The notes beneath the pieces are model-generated. The model made no database searches. It worked only from the letters and a program-made list of their open reading frames with translations, and was not told where the DNA came from. From assembly GCA_015350385.1 (NCBI GenBank), contig WNKI01000001.1:6094087-6158086 (forward strand): a stretch of DNA of 64,000 nt. The letters run 5' to 3'. Both the position numbers and the translations under genes were made by a program. This document shows, piece by piece, positions 8,967-19,126 of this stretch. This DNA comes from Aculops lycopersici (Eukaryota > Arthropoda > Arachnida > Trombidiformes > Eriophyidae). Position 1 is the first letter of the stretch. Every line of letters begins with the position of its first letter.

Positions 8967-10254
8967 CTCAATTGTATCGACTTCTCGAATTTCCTTGAAG
9001 TTAGAATTGATCTCCTAGATTCCGTTTGCTTCAATGACGGACATGAGTCTTACTCTTGTTTTCTAGTGTCGGAAGCCATCATCACAAGTTTCAACGACCA
9101 CCAGCTCGCCACGACCACGCAAACGTGGAGCCGACAAGAAGCTGGTACGTGTATTCGAGACAGGGTCTCTGGGCATGTCGTATCTATAGCGACATTTAAT
9201 GAGCAATTGAGCGGTTGCTACTTAGCCAGGCAATTTAGTTGACGTGAGAGTAGGTAGAGTGTGTAATATCAATAGTCATTCAGCTACCAGTGTTTATCTG
9301 TCAAAAGGGCAAGTATGAAAAAGAAGAAGAAGAAGCCCGGCTACTTTGAATTGTATCAAGATCACTGAGCAGGTTTGGATACAATGTATAAATATCGATA
9401 TCACAACAGGAACATGTTTGTTGCTTCATAATATTCAACTCGTCTGTCTGATGCTCGTTGTAATTTCATATGTCTTCTAGTAGTCCATATATCTCTCTAG
9501 CTCGCAACCGTTTGTTTCGTTGTAGCGGCATTATGATTGACATGGTGACCAAGTGTAGCCGAGGATGATGAATTTGGGAGTCATAAGGAAGTTTATACTG
9601 TTATGAGATAAGAGACAATCTCGACGAGACTGAGGAACATACTTGTGCTAAGCCACACTTGTTGCGTCTACATCGCTACTTATAAGACAATGTTATCATC
9701 GAGTCAATCACAATCTTCCTCCACGAAGTCGGTTTGAGCAATTGAAGTCAAAGAGTGTTGGTTCTAATTTGTGACAAGGCATTGTGGTGAAGTTATGAGT
9801 CTTTGTATAATCTAGTGGAGACGAGCTGGTGCCAATAATTTTGGGGAAATATCAATTAAAACAATTGGCATTTTGCTTTCTCTCATCGGTTTAGATCACC
9901 GAGAATGGATCTATTTGCTTTTTCTCAGGATTGAGCAATAGCTTGACTCTAACTAATGTGCACCTATCCATCTATCTATGGCGACTTGAGTTATCATGGA
10001 TTATTTGCAGTAACTTGAACCATGACAAAAACTGAAGAAGCTACCTCCAAGACACAAATTGGCTTGATACCAGATTTGTTTACATAATATCAGTGAAAAT
10101 CCTCTGTCTTGGCTCTTCGGTCTTTTGAGTATTCCGTGCTTATTTGTCGTATAAAACAACCATCCACATTCACATAATATGATTCCAATAAGAATTGATC
10201 ACAATATTATAACTGTGAATAAATTGGATATCTATTGAGTTGTCTGTAATTTTG
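8967..10254. other. Intergenic region between divergent Maf-like and axotactin-like genes
   Basis: About 1.3 kb of AT-rich sequence. A 102-codon plus-strand ORF overlapping the Maf start (8934-9242) has no recognisable features and looks fortuitous. The region probably contains both promoters. Among the long intergenic stretches it shows no GA tracts and no E-box clusters of the kind seen after 23 kb. Confidence 0.5.
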
Positions 10255-13200
10255 ATGACTAGAAAAATGACCGCTTTGTTGCGTTATTCACCCTCAGACC
10301 CAAAGCGTTGCAGCGAACAAAGGGAACTTTTTTATTTGGACGCTAGCAAATCTTCAACAACTTTATCCTACAATAGAGTCCAAATTGAATTAGAACACCG
10401 GTTAAATATCTCCAAGTACCAATCTGATGACATAAAATATTACTCAAAATCAACTGACCACCCACTGAGCAGCCCAATCTGGGCCATCATTACAACAACC
10501 TTAATTTATGCAAACCTTTATTGCTTACTATTGTTGCAAATTGCAAATCCTGTGATTGCTATTGGACTGGCCATAAAATCATCTCCTATTCTAAGTGATG
10601 AAAGCTTTACATTTGCACATAATGGATCATTCATCCAAATTGATGCTGGAAAGGAGTGGCCATTCAATTCAAAACGAGAGATAGTTTTTAGATTCAAAAC
10701 AAAAGCCCCTCATGGCTTGCTTGTCTATCAAACTTTTGATCACAACAAGCTAACGCGTGAGGACGAACAAGATAATCTCGACCCAAATCCGAATCTAGCT
10801 TACCCGGATATCGCCCAAAATGGTGGTAAATTGTCACCACTGGCTGGAACTCGCCACAGTCAGCTAGTTGCCAGTGAGCCCAGCAACAGGTTGATGGAAT
10901 CTGAGCACTATCGAAATCCCCGCTCTGCAAGTCCAGACATCGATCTCCCCATTAATCCTATCAAACATCTCAATAGAAACAATCGTGATAAATTAGCGTC
11001 AATCAATGCACCTCTTGTTCAGTTAGCATCAAATGCAATCACGGCAACCGCCTCGGAAAAGTTAGTTAATTCATTGTTCTCTTCCTCACCTGCAGCGGCT
11101 ATCAATGGAAACCATCCAGCCTATCCTAGAAATAAAATAGCAAGCCCAATAAGCCCTAGAGATGGACCCTTACTTGCCTCGGGTGGTGGAGCCCCTTTAA
11201 CGGCATCAGGTGAACCTACACCTCTAACTAGAAACCACAGGGTTCCATCCAATACAGCTCTAAGTGCTGAGAACCCAAACAACAGGCTCGTGGGTTATAG
11301 TACACGAATGAGTGAATCTAACGATGCATCAACAGTTTTAAGTTCTTCGACGATCAACTCTTTAAGTGCATCTCTATATGAACTTTACTTAAAGTTAGAA
11401 AATGGAAGATTGAAGATCATGTACGAATATGGTAGTCGCCTCAATCAAACTTACTGTGGCAAAGGTCTCAATGACGATCGCTGGCACAAGATTGATCTCA
11501 GAGTGGACCCAGAGTTGAATCAAATGGTTCTCATACTCGATCAATCAATCACGGTCGAAATTGTTCTAAGCCAGCCTCAACTTGAAGATGATACAACAAG
11601 ACGTAGCGAGTTAGTATTCACCAACTCCATCTTATACCTTGGTGGACTCGACAACAATGCGCCAATTGTCAAGAATGTTAGGCAACGACTATATCTAGCG
11701 CAATTCATAGGTTGCATTGGCCAAATACTAATCAAGACAGATCAACATTCAGAATCAAGCTTACAACCGGTTGCTATTGATAAAGGCAACATGATCCAGA
11801 GCGGCTGTCTTAACAAATGTGACACAAACAATTACTGTCTCCACAAGTCGACTTGCGTTAATCTCTACTCCCACACAAGATGCGACTGTTTTGGAACCAA
11901 GTACGAGGATCAATATTGTTGGCAAGACGAGTTGACCACTTTAACTATGCTGGGATATTCTACTCTAATTTATAGAATCTACGACTGGCGCGATCGCCAC
12001 CATTCAAGTGTGAATAGAATGAGCATGCAATTCAAGACCATGGCCCCAGATTCAGTTCTGTTCTTTGCTCACGGCGATTTAAGTTCTCAAAATATTCGAA
12101 ACACAATGAACGCAATCCAACCACAGCTAGCCCAACCTCAGGTTTCATTTTCACTATCATCTCAAGGTAATATTACTGGACCGGTTACGGTGCCAAGACC
12201 TTCAACAATTCACCCGTTGCTAAGTAACAGCAACTATCTTTCAATATCTCTTTCAAATGGCTCAATCGTAGTCGAAGTAAACTTTGGAGATCAGCCAATA
12301 ATCATGTCGAATCTCTTAAATGACAAGTTGAACTTGAGGAATTCAAACGATAACGTGTCAGGCTCGGTACCATCGTACTTATCGGATAATCGATGGCACA
12401 ATGTAACATTTATACACAATTATAAGCAACTTTATCTATATGTAGACAATATATCTGTCAATTATACCATCACTGGAAAGAACAACCATCTTTACTTTGA
12501 CCCTAGCATATACATAGGCGCCATACCCAATGTGCTCTTCAACGAAACTAAATCCATAGCGCGACCATTCAATCTGCGCCATAAGTTTGTAGGGTGTCTT
12601 AAATCTGTTTACTTCAACCACCACAACATACTGCTAGCACTGAAACAAGGATCTCCAATGGTTGATTACCGTGACACCCTGAGTAAGCCTCGACTAAACT
12701 CCTGCATAATCCAAGAGCCTAACTCGCTTCCTCTGACCATGAGATCAGGTAAATCCTACCTGACCTTTCAATTGGCTCCCAATTCACTAGCTACATCCTC
12801 GATGAGTGGCTTTAAATCAGAGAGGCTTCAAGTCTACAATCCGGATGTGAAAAGCCAGAGTTTAAACAACGGAACTGTAACGCCTTTGAAAAAACTCACA
12901 AAGATCGAATTTGAATACAAGACATCCCTACGAACTCACTTCTTGGCTGGAGGCTACTTGAGGGATCTGAGCTATCATGACCTCGGTGGATTCTGGACAC
13001 TCCATGCTAGAGAGGATTGTCGATTATTCTTCACTTTGAGCTCGGGGTTAACAAACGAACCGGAGCAAGTTATCCAACTTGATTCCACCTCAACTTCGAG
13101 TAAATGTGAACCGAATCTTTGGTACAAAGTCTCAATAGCAATCATTTCAGGTGACAAAGTTTTGAACATTACTAGGTATCCCATTAACAATTTTGACAAT

Positions 13201-16200
13201 GACCAACTCGAGAGTCCTGCCGACCGATCAGACTATCGAAGCTACACATTGAGATCATCCGTAGAATTGTTGCATCAAGTTCAATTGGGTGGCGACTTGG
13301 CCAAATTTGGTGAATCCTCTTCAGTTCCATTCACTGGATGCATAAGAAGAATTAAAATCAACGACCACCTGTTTGACTCGAGGGACTTTGTATCGAATTC
13401 CATGGTGATGCCTTCGTTGACAAACATTAATCAACCAAATGTAACATTAATGGCACAGGGTTTAACACAATCGGATGTCGTATCAAGTCGAATGGCTCAA
13501 GGTTATGTGACGCTAGATTCTTGCAGTCTCGTGAATCCTTGCTTGACATTAAATCCATGCAAGAATAACGGAACTTGTAAGGTTAACGAACTAGGTGAAC
13601 CTGATTGTGATTGCTCCAAGACTGGCTACACTGGACGACGATGTCAATTTTCAATCTACAAACAATCGTGTAATGATTTATATCTCAGCGGACAACGCAA
13701 AAGCTCATATTATCTCATAGACCTAGATAGAAATGGCCCCCTGAAACCCATTAGGGTCAGATGCAATATGGACAAGATTGAAGGTCATATAGAAACAGGT
13801 TTAGCTCACAATCTACCTGCCGAGTATCTGATCAGGCGCTCAACCACCATGGATATTTCAGTTGATATCACCTACATGGCCTTCCACCACATGTACACCA
13901 CCGACGGTTTCTATATTCACGATGATAACGATGAATTAGCAAATCAAAATCAGAATCTAATGTTACAAAATCTAATCGGTCAATCATTGTATTGCAAACA
14001 ATACCTGAAGTTTGACTGCCGCTCAGCGCCTCTTGATCTGGGCAACAAGACTTGGATGGAAGTTCCATATCCCAGACCCCATCGGATATTCAATCTGGAT
14101 GGTTCCGATAGCGGTAAATGTGCTTGTGCGACGTCTGATAAGAAATGCCTAGATCCGAGCAAGAAATGCAACTGTGATAGTGGCGAACCAATCTGGTCAG
14201 ATGACTCCTTTGAATTGGTTGGCCTAAGTAATGTAGGTCTCACCAAAATTGTGTTATTGAAGCAAAATCCAGAAGATCTACAGGATCTAGCTGTAACGTC
14301 GATCACAAGTCCAGAATCTCAATCTCGACTCACTTTGAGCGAGCTCAAATGTTACGGTGCCAAGGAGCAAGAGATGCAGCATGAGATAACTTTCAAGACA
14401 AGTGATGCTTACATTGAGGTGCCTGGTTGGCGAAGAGGTGATATCACATTTAGCTTTAGGACGGCGTCGAATCCTCCGGCTATAATATTGTATCAATTAG
14501 CTACTAGCAGAAATCATGGTTACTTCAGACTAACCCTCATAAGCGATGTTAGACTTTTATTTGAGTTCATCGTGAACAGAAGACCGAGGAAGTTATTTTT
14601 GACCTCAACTCATAAGCTTAACAATGGACAGTGGCAACAAGTGTTTATCGAGTATGACTCCTCCAATCTTCGATTAACGGTTAACGATGACTCAACTATC
14701 GTTGATCTAGATACTAACGACTACCTGGGTACCTTTGAGGGCCCTCTCTTCATTGGCGGAGCTCCAAGCAAGTATCTTGTGGGGGATTTATCAAAGCGAA
14801 ACGGTTTCACCGGTTGCTTCCGGGGCTTACGGATAGATAATAGAACTATTGACCTAAGAAGTTACCTGAGTGCTTCAATGCCAACAGTTATAAGTGGCTG
14901 TCAACCTTCTTGCACAAAGAATCTGTGTCAGAATGGTGGAAAATGTATCGAGTATTGGGGTAGTTATGAGTGTGAATGCTCGAATCCTATTGCTCATAGT
15001 GGTGATAACTGTGAGATTAATCTCAATACTAATAGTATTACTTTTGTCACGCAAGAAGCTTACTATGTTCAGACCTCGAATGACAACTCAATATATCCCT
15101 CTTATTTGATCAAGAACTTACTGTTGAACATTCGGACGTACCAAGAGACGGCGCTGATTTTATACGCAAGCGATCACTTGAACAACTTCATCCAACTTCA
15201 CAAGAATGGATCGAGTCTTGTGCTGACATTCAACTCTAACAACACCATTGTCATAGCACAAGTACCGATAAATGATGAACCAGACTCTGATATGGCAATC
15301 TCAAACCCCGCACCTTCTGTAATTAGCCAACAGCCAGCCATCATAGATTTCTCACATCCACAAAATGTGACCCATACTAACCTCATGATTAACGGCACTA
15401 ATTTGACCAATCAAACCTCAAGTAATCTGACTACAGTGGTCAAACCTGTAAACACAACAACACCGTTAATATCGATTATTGATAGGTCCATAAGAGTTAG
15501 TAACACCAGCGGAAGTGGCTTGCCCATTCAAGTCAAGATTGAGAGACACAGACTAAGAACAACCTTCTATGTGAACAATAACTTTCTCATCGTGGAGAAG
15601 CCAATGATTTTATTGAACAATTACACCCAAAATCCATGGCTAAACTCAGAACTTGAACTCGTGAGACCGAATAGACCAAAGTCCGGTTCGAAACTAAACC
15701 CTAGAATGTTCTTGGCTAACATCGACGAGCATTTCAACACACGCTTACCTGGATTCACCGGATGTATTCAAGGATTGAGTATTGACAATCAATTGTTTGA
15801 CTTCAATCGAGCTCATCTAACTGGTGAATTCAGGGGAGACTACAGGATTGGATGCAAGATGCACTGCGACTCATTCCCATGCAAAAATCAAGGTATTTGT
15901 ATAGAGAATTGGCTTGAGGATCGCATCCAATGTCGTTGCGATACCACCTCATTTGTTGGCAAGCTCTGCGACGAGGACATTGCAGCGACATTCAATGGGC
16001 AAACCTCCTTTTTCCTCTATCATCTATCTAGAAGATACTCGATCTTACGCAACCAAATCACTAGCCAATTCCAACCGGAAAGAGTTACAACACCTGTCAC
16101 AACCCTAATCAACAAGACTCTCGAAGATCATTCACCTCTAGCAAGTGATGCGCCAGAAGCGGGTCTTAATGTCCCAAATGTCAAACAGCAGACTGATATT

Positions 16201-17349
16201 GGTCAATTCATCAACTATTTCGATATAAGCCTGGCATTTTCAACGGACTTGAGTGCAACACTAACCGAGTCCTCCGTCCAGGTTATCGTTCTTTTAACGC
16301 GAGCCAACTCGTCAAAATACTTCTTGCTTGGGCTAACCTCTGATGGCAGCCTTTACGTACAGGAAGACTATGGTAATTCAATGTCACTCTCAAGGATTAT
16401 CAAGCGACCTGACTACTTATTCAACGACGGTTATAGACACATGTTCAAGTATACTAGATTCAATCAATCGATACAAATCACAGTGGACCATCAAACTTAC
16501 CTGCCGACAATGAGCGTTATTACGGCTAAGCAGGCCAACAGGTACTCAAAGCAATCGCTGATTTTAGTTGGAACTGCGCCGTCCAACCAAACTGATGGCA
16601 CCTACACTGATATCAGCCTGTCAAACTACAACGGTTGCGTCTCGAGTAAGTATCATTTTGCGCTGTGGGCAGACGATCTTTCGAAATTCGATAATGATGA
16701 GTCGAATAAATATAAAACTAACTCAACTTCAACACTATCCCCTCTAGACCTTTTGATCAAAATTGATGACCTGACATTTGAGCCCCTGAACGAGGCTTTC
16801 GGACAAAACTTCGAAGCTCTAGCTAGGAACGCTACAAGTCCATCTAATGAGGAACCAGAGATAACGAGACTTAAGAATGGAAGAGTTGGTCGACTGATGA
16901 ATTTAGAAGAAGCTACGAAGGAGTCTCTAACAAAGAACCCTTTGAACGATGACATAGAGACTATCATTGCCAGAGAAGTTGAACAAGGAAAGTGTGCTGC
17001 CTTCAAGAAGATGGAGTCCGTTAACGAGAAACGATCCATCAATGAACCAAAGAATACTCCATTGCTCGAGCCAAAACCGATCTACATGGATCCACCCAGA
17101 GTCAAACCATATGTTATGGGGAAAAGCTCATATACAACCCTCCGATCATCGAAGAAGAATTCAACAGTCTTCGTTGTATCATTGACATTTTTAGTCGTAG
17201 TTGGATGTTCAGTGGCCGTTTATGCTTACATCTTGCAACTTCAATACAAATCAGAGAAATTTAGATGTGAGACACCGTTCTTTCATAAGCGAGACTCAGG
17301 TAATGAAATACCAAACTTGGACTCTATCGAGAATACAAAGGTTGAATAA
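10255..17349 (+). CDS. Axotactin/CASPR-like neurexin-superfamily transmembrane protein (intronless)
   Basis: Large cell-surface protein of about 2,364 residues related to Drosophila axotactin and to Neurexin-IV/CASPR; such proteins organise glia-axon contacts. Domain order by window position: laminin G (10605-11760, split by an insert of about 210 residues), EGF (11811-11925, C..NNYCLHKSTC), laminin G (to 12700), laminin G (12880-13520), EGF (13540-13650, NPCKNNGTC), a fibrinogen-like segment (13660-13880), laminin G (14360-14890), EGF (14900-15020, NLCQNGGKC), laminin G (15030-15840), EGF (15860-15980, FPCKNQGIC), laminin G (15990-16650), a transmembrane helix (17165-17235) and a 30-residue tail. 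The core from the second laminin G onward copies the CASPR order, but no discoidin domain is present, which favours axotactin. A hydrophobic stretch near residues 80-105 could be a late signal anchor. The first ATG of the frame is at 10255; another is at 10267. No intron is needed anywhere. Confidence 0.85.
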   Translation: MTRKMTALLRYSPSDPKRCSEQRELFYLDASKSSTTLSYNRVQIELEHRLNISKYQSDDIKYYSKSTDHPLSSPIWAIITTTLIYANLYCLLLLQIANPVIAIGLAIKSSPILSDESFTFAHNGSFIQIDAGKEWPFNSKREIVFRFKTKAPHGLLVYQTFDHNKLTREDEQDNLDPNPNLAYPDIAQNGGKLSPLAGTRHSQLVASEPSNRLMESEHYRNPRSASPDIDLPINPIKHLNRNNRDKLASINAPLVQLASNAITATASEKLVNSLFSSSPAAAINGNHPAYPRNKIASPISPRDGPLLASGGGAPLTASGEPTPLTRNHRVPSNTALSAENPNNRLVGYSTRMSESNDASTVLSSSTINSLSASLYELYLKLENGRLKIMYEYGSRLNQTYCGKGLNDDRWHKIDLRVDPELNQMVLILDQSITVEIVLSQPQLEDDTTRRSELVFTNSILYLGGLDNNAPIVKNVRQRLYLAQFIGCIGQILIKTDQHSESSLQPVAIDKGNMIQSGCLNKCDTNNYCLHKSTCVNLYSHTRCDCFGTKYEDQYCWQDELTTLTMLGYSTLIYRIYDWRDRHHSSVNRMSMQFKTMAPDSVLFFAHGDLSSQNIRNTMNAIQPQLAQPQVSFSLSSQGNITGPVTVPRPSTIHPLLSNSNYLSISLSNGSIVVEVNFGDQPIIMSNLLNDKLNLRNSNDNVSGSVPSYLSDNRWHNVTFIHNYKQLYLYVDNISVNYTITGKNNHLYFDPSIYIGAIPNVLFNETKSIARPFNLRHKFVGCLKSVYFNHHNILLALKQGSPMVDYRDTLSKPRLNSCIIQEPNSLPLTMRSGKSYLTFQLAPNSLATSSMSGFKSERLQVYNPDVKSQSLNNGTVTPLKKLTKIEFEYKTSLRTHFLAGGYLRDLSYHDLGGFWTLHAREDCRLFFTLSSGLTNEPEQVIQLDSTSTSSKCEPNLWYKVSIAIISGDKVLNITRYPINNFDNDQLESPADRSDYRSYTLRSSVELLHQVQLGGDLAKFGESSSVPFTGCIRRIKINDHLFDSRDFVSNSMVMPSLTNINQPNVTLMAQGLTQSDVVSSRMAQGYVTLDSCSLVNPCLTLNPCKNNGTCKVNELGEPDCDCSKTGYTGRRCQFSIYKQSCNDLYLSGQRKSSYYLIDLDRNGPLKPIRVRCNMDKIEGHIETGLAHNLPAEYLIRRSTTMDISVDITYMAFHHMYTTDGFYIHDDNDELANQNQNLMLQNLIGQSLYCKQYLKFDCRSAPLDLGNKTWMEVPYPRPHRIFNLDGSDSGKCACATSDKKCLDPSKKCNCDSGEPIWSDDSFELVGLSNVGLTKIVLLKQNPEDLQDLAVTSITSPESQSRLTLSELKCYGAKEQEMQHEITFKTSDAYIEVPGWRRGDITFSFRTASNPPAIILYQLATSRNHGYFRLTLISDVRLLFEFIVNRRPRKLFLTSTHKLNNGQWQQVFIEYDSSNLRLTVNDDSTIVDLDTNDYLGTFEGPLFIGGAPSKYLVGDLSKRNGFTGCFRGLRIDNRTIDLRSYLSASMPTVISGCQPSCTKNLCQNGGKCIEYWGSYECECSNPIAHSGDNCEINLNTNSITFVTQEAYYVQTSNDNSIYPSYLIKNLLLNIRTYQETALILYASDHLNNFIQLHKNGSSLVLTFNSNNTIVIAQVPINDEPDSDMAISNPAPSVISQQPAIIDFSHPQNVTHTNLMINGTNLTNQTSSNLTTVVKPVNTTTPLISIIDRSIRVSNTSGSGLPIQVKIERHRLRTTFYVNNNFLIVEKPMILLNNYTQNPWLNSELELVRPNRPKSGSKLNPRMFLANIDEHFNTRLPGFTGCIQGLSIDNQLFDFNRAHLTGEFRGDYRIGCKMHCDSFPCKNQGICIENWLEDRIQCRCDTTSFVGKLCDEDIAATFNGQTSFFLYHLSRRYSILRNQITSQFQPERVTTPVTTLINKTLEDHSPLASDAPEAGLNVPNVKQQTDIGQFINYFDISLAFSTDLSATLTESSVQVIVLLTRANSSKYFLLGLTSDGSLYVQEDYGNSMSLSRIIKRPDYLFNDGYRHMFKYTRFNQSIQITVDHQTYLPTMSVITAKQANRYSKQSLILVGTAPSNQTDGTYTDISLSNYNGCVSSKYHFALWADDLSKFDNDESNKYKTNSTSTLSPLDLLIKIDDLTFEPLNEAFGQNFEALARNATSPSNEEPEITRLKNGRVGRLMNLEEATKESLTKNPLNDDIETIIAREVEQGKCAAFKKMESVNEKRSINEPKNTPLLEPKPIYMDPPRVKPYVMGKSSYTTLRSSKKNSTVFVVSLTFLVVVGCSVAVYAYILQLQYKSEKFRCETPFFHKRDSGNEIPNLDSIENTKVE

Positions 17350-17399
17350 ATCATACAGATTTTCCTTCAAAATCTACCTTGAAACTTCAATTTCGCGAC

Positions 17400-17650
17400 A
17401 GTTCTCGAACTAAACTTTTCTCTGTTTCATTGTTTACATTTTCTCTTTCACAATTCATCCTGCAATCTCCACACAGTGCGAGTGCTCACGTGAAACTTGT
17501 GGAAATTTCTCGACTTGCATCGTGCACTAACACGCCTTCGCTCAGTGCTTTTCGTGCGCTTTGCGCACTCAGAACTGTGACGAAAATTCGTGACAGCTCT
17601 CCTGAGTGTATATAAGCGGCAGCGAGTTGCCAGTTGCGGCATCAGTTCAG
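17400..17650 (+). promoter_or_regulatory. Heat-shock promoter of the small heat-shock protein gene
   Basis: Heat-shock elements (alternating GAA/TTC units at five-base spacing): TTCTCGAA at 17402-17409, GAAATTTCTCGAC at 17502-17514, and GAAAATTCGTGA at 17582-17593. A TATA box TATATAAG lies at 17609-17616 and an arthropod-type initiator ATCAGTT at 17641-17647, about 30-35 bases downstream. The 5' UTR of about 160 bases to the ATG at 17807 is A/C-rich and unstructured in appearance, as in other heat-shock mRNAs. This predicts direct HSF control. Confidence 0.85.
17484..17532 (+). repeat. Promoter segment duplicated at 20817-20865
   Basis: These 49 bases, which include one heat-shock element, are identical to 20817-20865, immediately left of the run of N. 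Direct orientation, offset 3,333 bases. Confidence 0.95.
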
Positions 17651-17806
17651 ATTGAGCAAAGCAAGAGAAAACACCTAGCGACCAAAGCGAAACAATCAAA
17701 ACAAACTTCAAACAAAGCCATCAAACAACCAAACTCTTCAACAAGCGATTACATCAAGCAAGTCTACTTTCTATCTACATACTAAGTACCATCAAAAAGC
17801 TGGAAG

Positions 17807-18466
17807 ATGTCGATTATTCTAAGAGACCCACTTTTCCGCGACCTACTCTTGGCCGACATGGAGCGCGACCGCTACCTTAGACCCCATGTCCACCGCAACC
17901 ACCTGGTTCCGCAACCAGTGCGCGTCCAACGTATGCTCGACCATGACCTCTGGCCAGCCACCAGGAGCTTCGACAACGCGCTCAACGAGCTCCAAACCGT
18001 GATGGACACCATGAACGAGGCCATTGGCCAGTACCAGAGCAGTTTCGGCAAGGACCTGGTTTCGGGCGGAATGAAGACCATTAGGACGGAGGATGGAAAC
18101 TTGCAGCTCGCACTTGACGTGTCGCAGTTCAAGCCCGAGGAAGTGAACGTCAAGCTCTGCGACGACAATCTGGTAGTGGAGGCCAAGACGGAGACATCTG
18201 AGAACGACTCCTACCACAAGGCGGAGCTTAAGCGCTGGATCAAGTTGCCTCAGGACACCAAACACGAGGCCATCAAGTCGACACTGACCGCCGACAAGCG
18301 CCTGCTGATTGAGGTTCCTATGAACAAGCCCATCGAGGATTCGCGATCTCGCAGTATTCCCATCAACATCCAACGCGAGGCTGTTGAGGGAGCCAAGAAG
18401 GGTCAGCAAAACGGCGGCGACCATCAGCAACAACAGAACAAGCAACAACAGCAAGCTCAGAAGTGA
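17807..18466 (+). CDS. Small heat-shock protein (HSP20/alpha-crystallin family)
   Basis: ATP-independent holdase chaperone of 219 residues. The N-terminal region (about 1-85) is Arg/His-rich and begins MSIILRDPLFRDLLL. The alpha-crystallin domain runs from about residue 88 to 175 and shows LALDVSQFKPEEVNVKLCDD, LVVEAKTE and LLIEVPMNKP. The C-terminal extension has an I-x-I type motif (SIPINI, about 183-188) used in oligomer assembly, then a Gln-rich tail. Intronless, as is usual for rapidly induced heat-shock genes. It is the left member of a tandem pair; the right member is hidden in the N run at 20867-21865. G+C is higher than in neighbouring genes. Confidence 0.95.
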   Translation: MSIILRDPLFRDLLLADMERDRYLRPHVHRNHLVPQPVRVQRMLDHDLWPATRSFDNALNELQTVMDTMNEAIGQYQSSFGKDLVSGGMKTIRTEDGNLQLALDVSQFKPEEVNVKLCDDNLVVEAKTETSENDSYHKAELKRWIKLPQDTKHEAIKSTLTADKRLLIEVPMNKPIEDSRSRSIPINIQREAVEGAKKGQQNGGDHQQQQNKQQQQAQK

Positions 18467-19126
18467 ACGATGGCCTGAGCTGGATGGAGTCTATAGGCGG
18501 ACGCCCAGGTGATTGGGCGTCAAAGCAACTATAGCAACAACTGATCCTCATTAGCTTAGAAAGTCATTATTATCATTACATCAAATGTGATCATCAAACT
18601 GAATATCATTAAAAAGGTATATTGGAAATTTTCAAAACACTAGTTTGTTCTATCCTCATTCTCTCTACTCAATACATCTTTCCCATTATTCCTTCCCGCT
18701 TGTTCTCTGCGCAACTATTGTTGACATCGTATGCTGCTAATGTAAACAAAGCTTACCATAAGCTTGCCGGGGGTGACCACTCGTGATTTTAGCTCTACCC
18801 AACAGCTGCCTCCTTGATATCGTCCCAATTCTGGTTTCACTCTCTCCCCCTTCGTGATAGTGTCATTCTTTGTTAGATGAATTGATATTGAGTCGCATTT
18901 TACGCTTGATACCCGGATAAAAACTTGAAATTAGCCTATGAATAGCAAGCAATGGAGGGATCTTCTTGCGGCGACTTGAAGTAGTAGCTTTGTTTCTTTT
19001 GATGCCGAAATCAACCAGATTATTCTCCATTGCGATGACTATTTCTTAACGAAGACATCAGAAACATAAAGCTTCTCTCAACTTTCGTTTGTCATACAGT
19101 TCCCTCCAAGAAGCAAGAATATCAAA
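18467..19126. other. 3' UTR of small heat-shock gene and intergenic region
   Basis: The first 130 bases are 3' UTR, including the 49 bases repeated at 21867. The rest (about 520 bases) is the upstream region of the glucocerebrosidase-like gene. No ORF or element recognised. Confidence 0.5.
18542..18590 (+). repeat. 3' UTR segment duplicated at 21867-21915
   Basis: Forty-nine bases identical to 21867-21915, immediately right of the run of N. Same orientation as the promoter repeat. Confidence 0.95.

Noticed and set aside
8934..9242. Plus-strand ORF of 102 codons overlapping the Maf-like start
   Set aside because: No domain or composition bias, antisense to a well-supported coding start; looks fortuitous.
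17843..18454. Long Leu/Val-rich minus-strand ORF over the small heat-shock gene
   Set aside because: Antisense shadow of a GC-rich coding region; the sense frame is a complete HSP20 protein.
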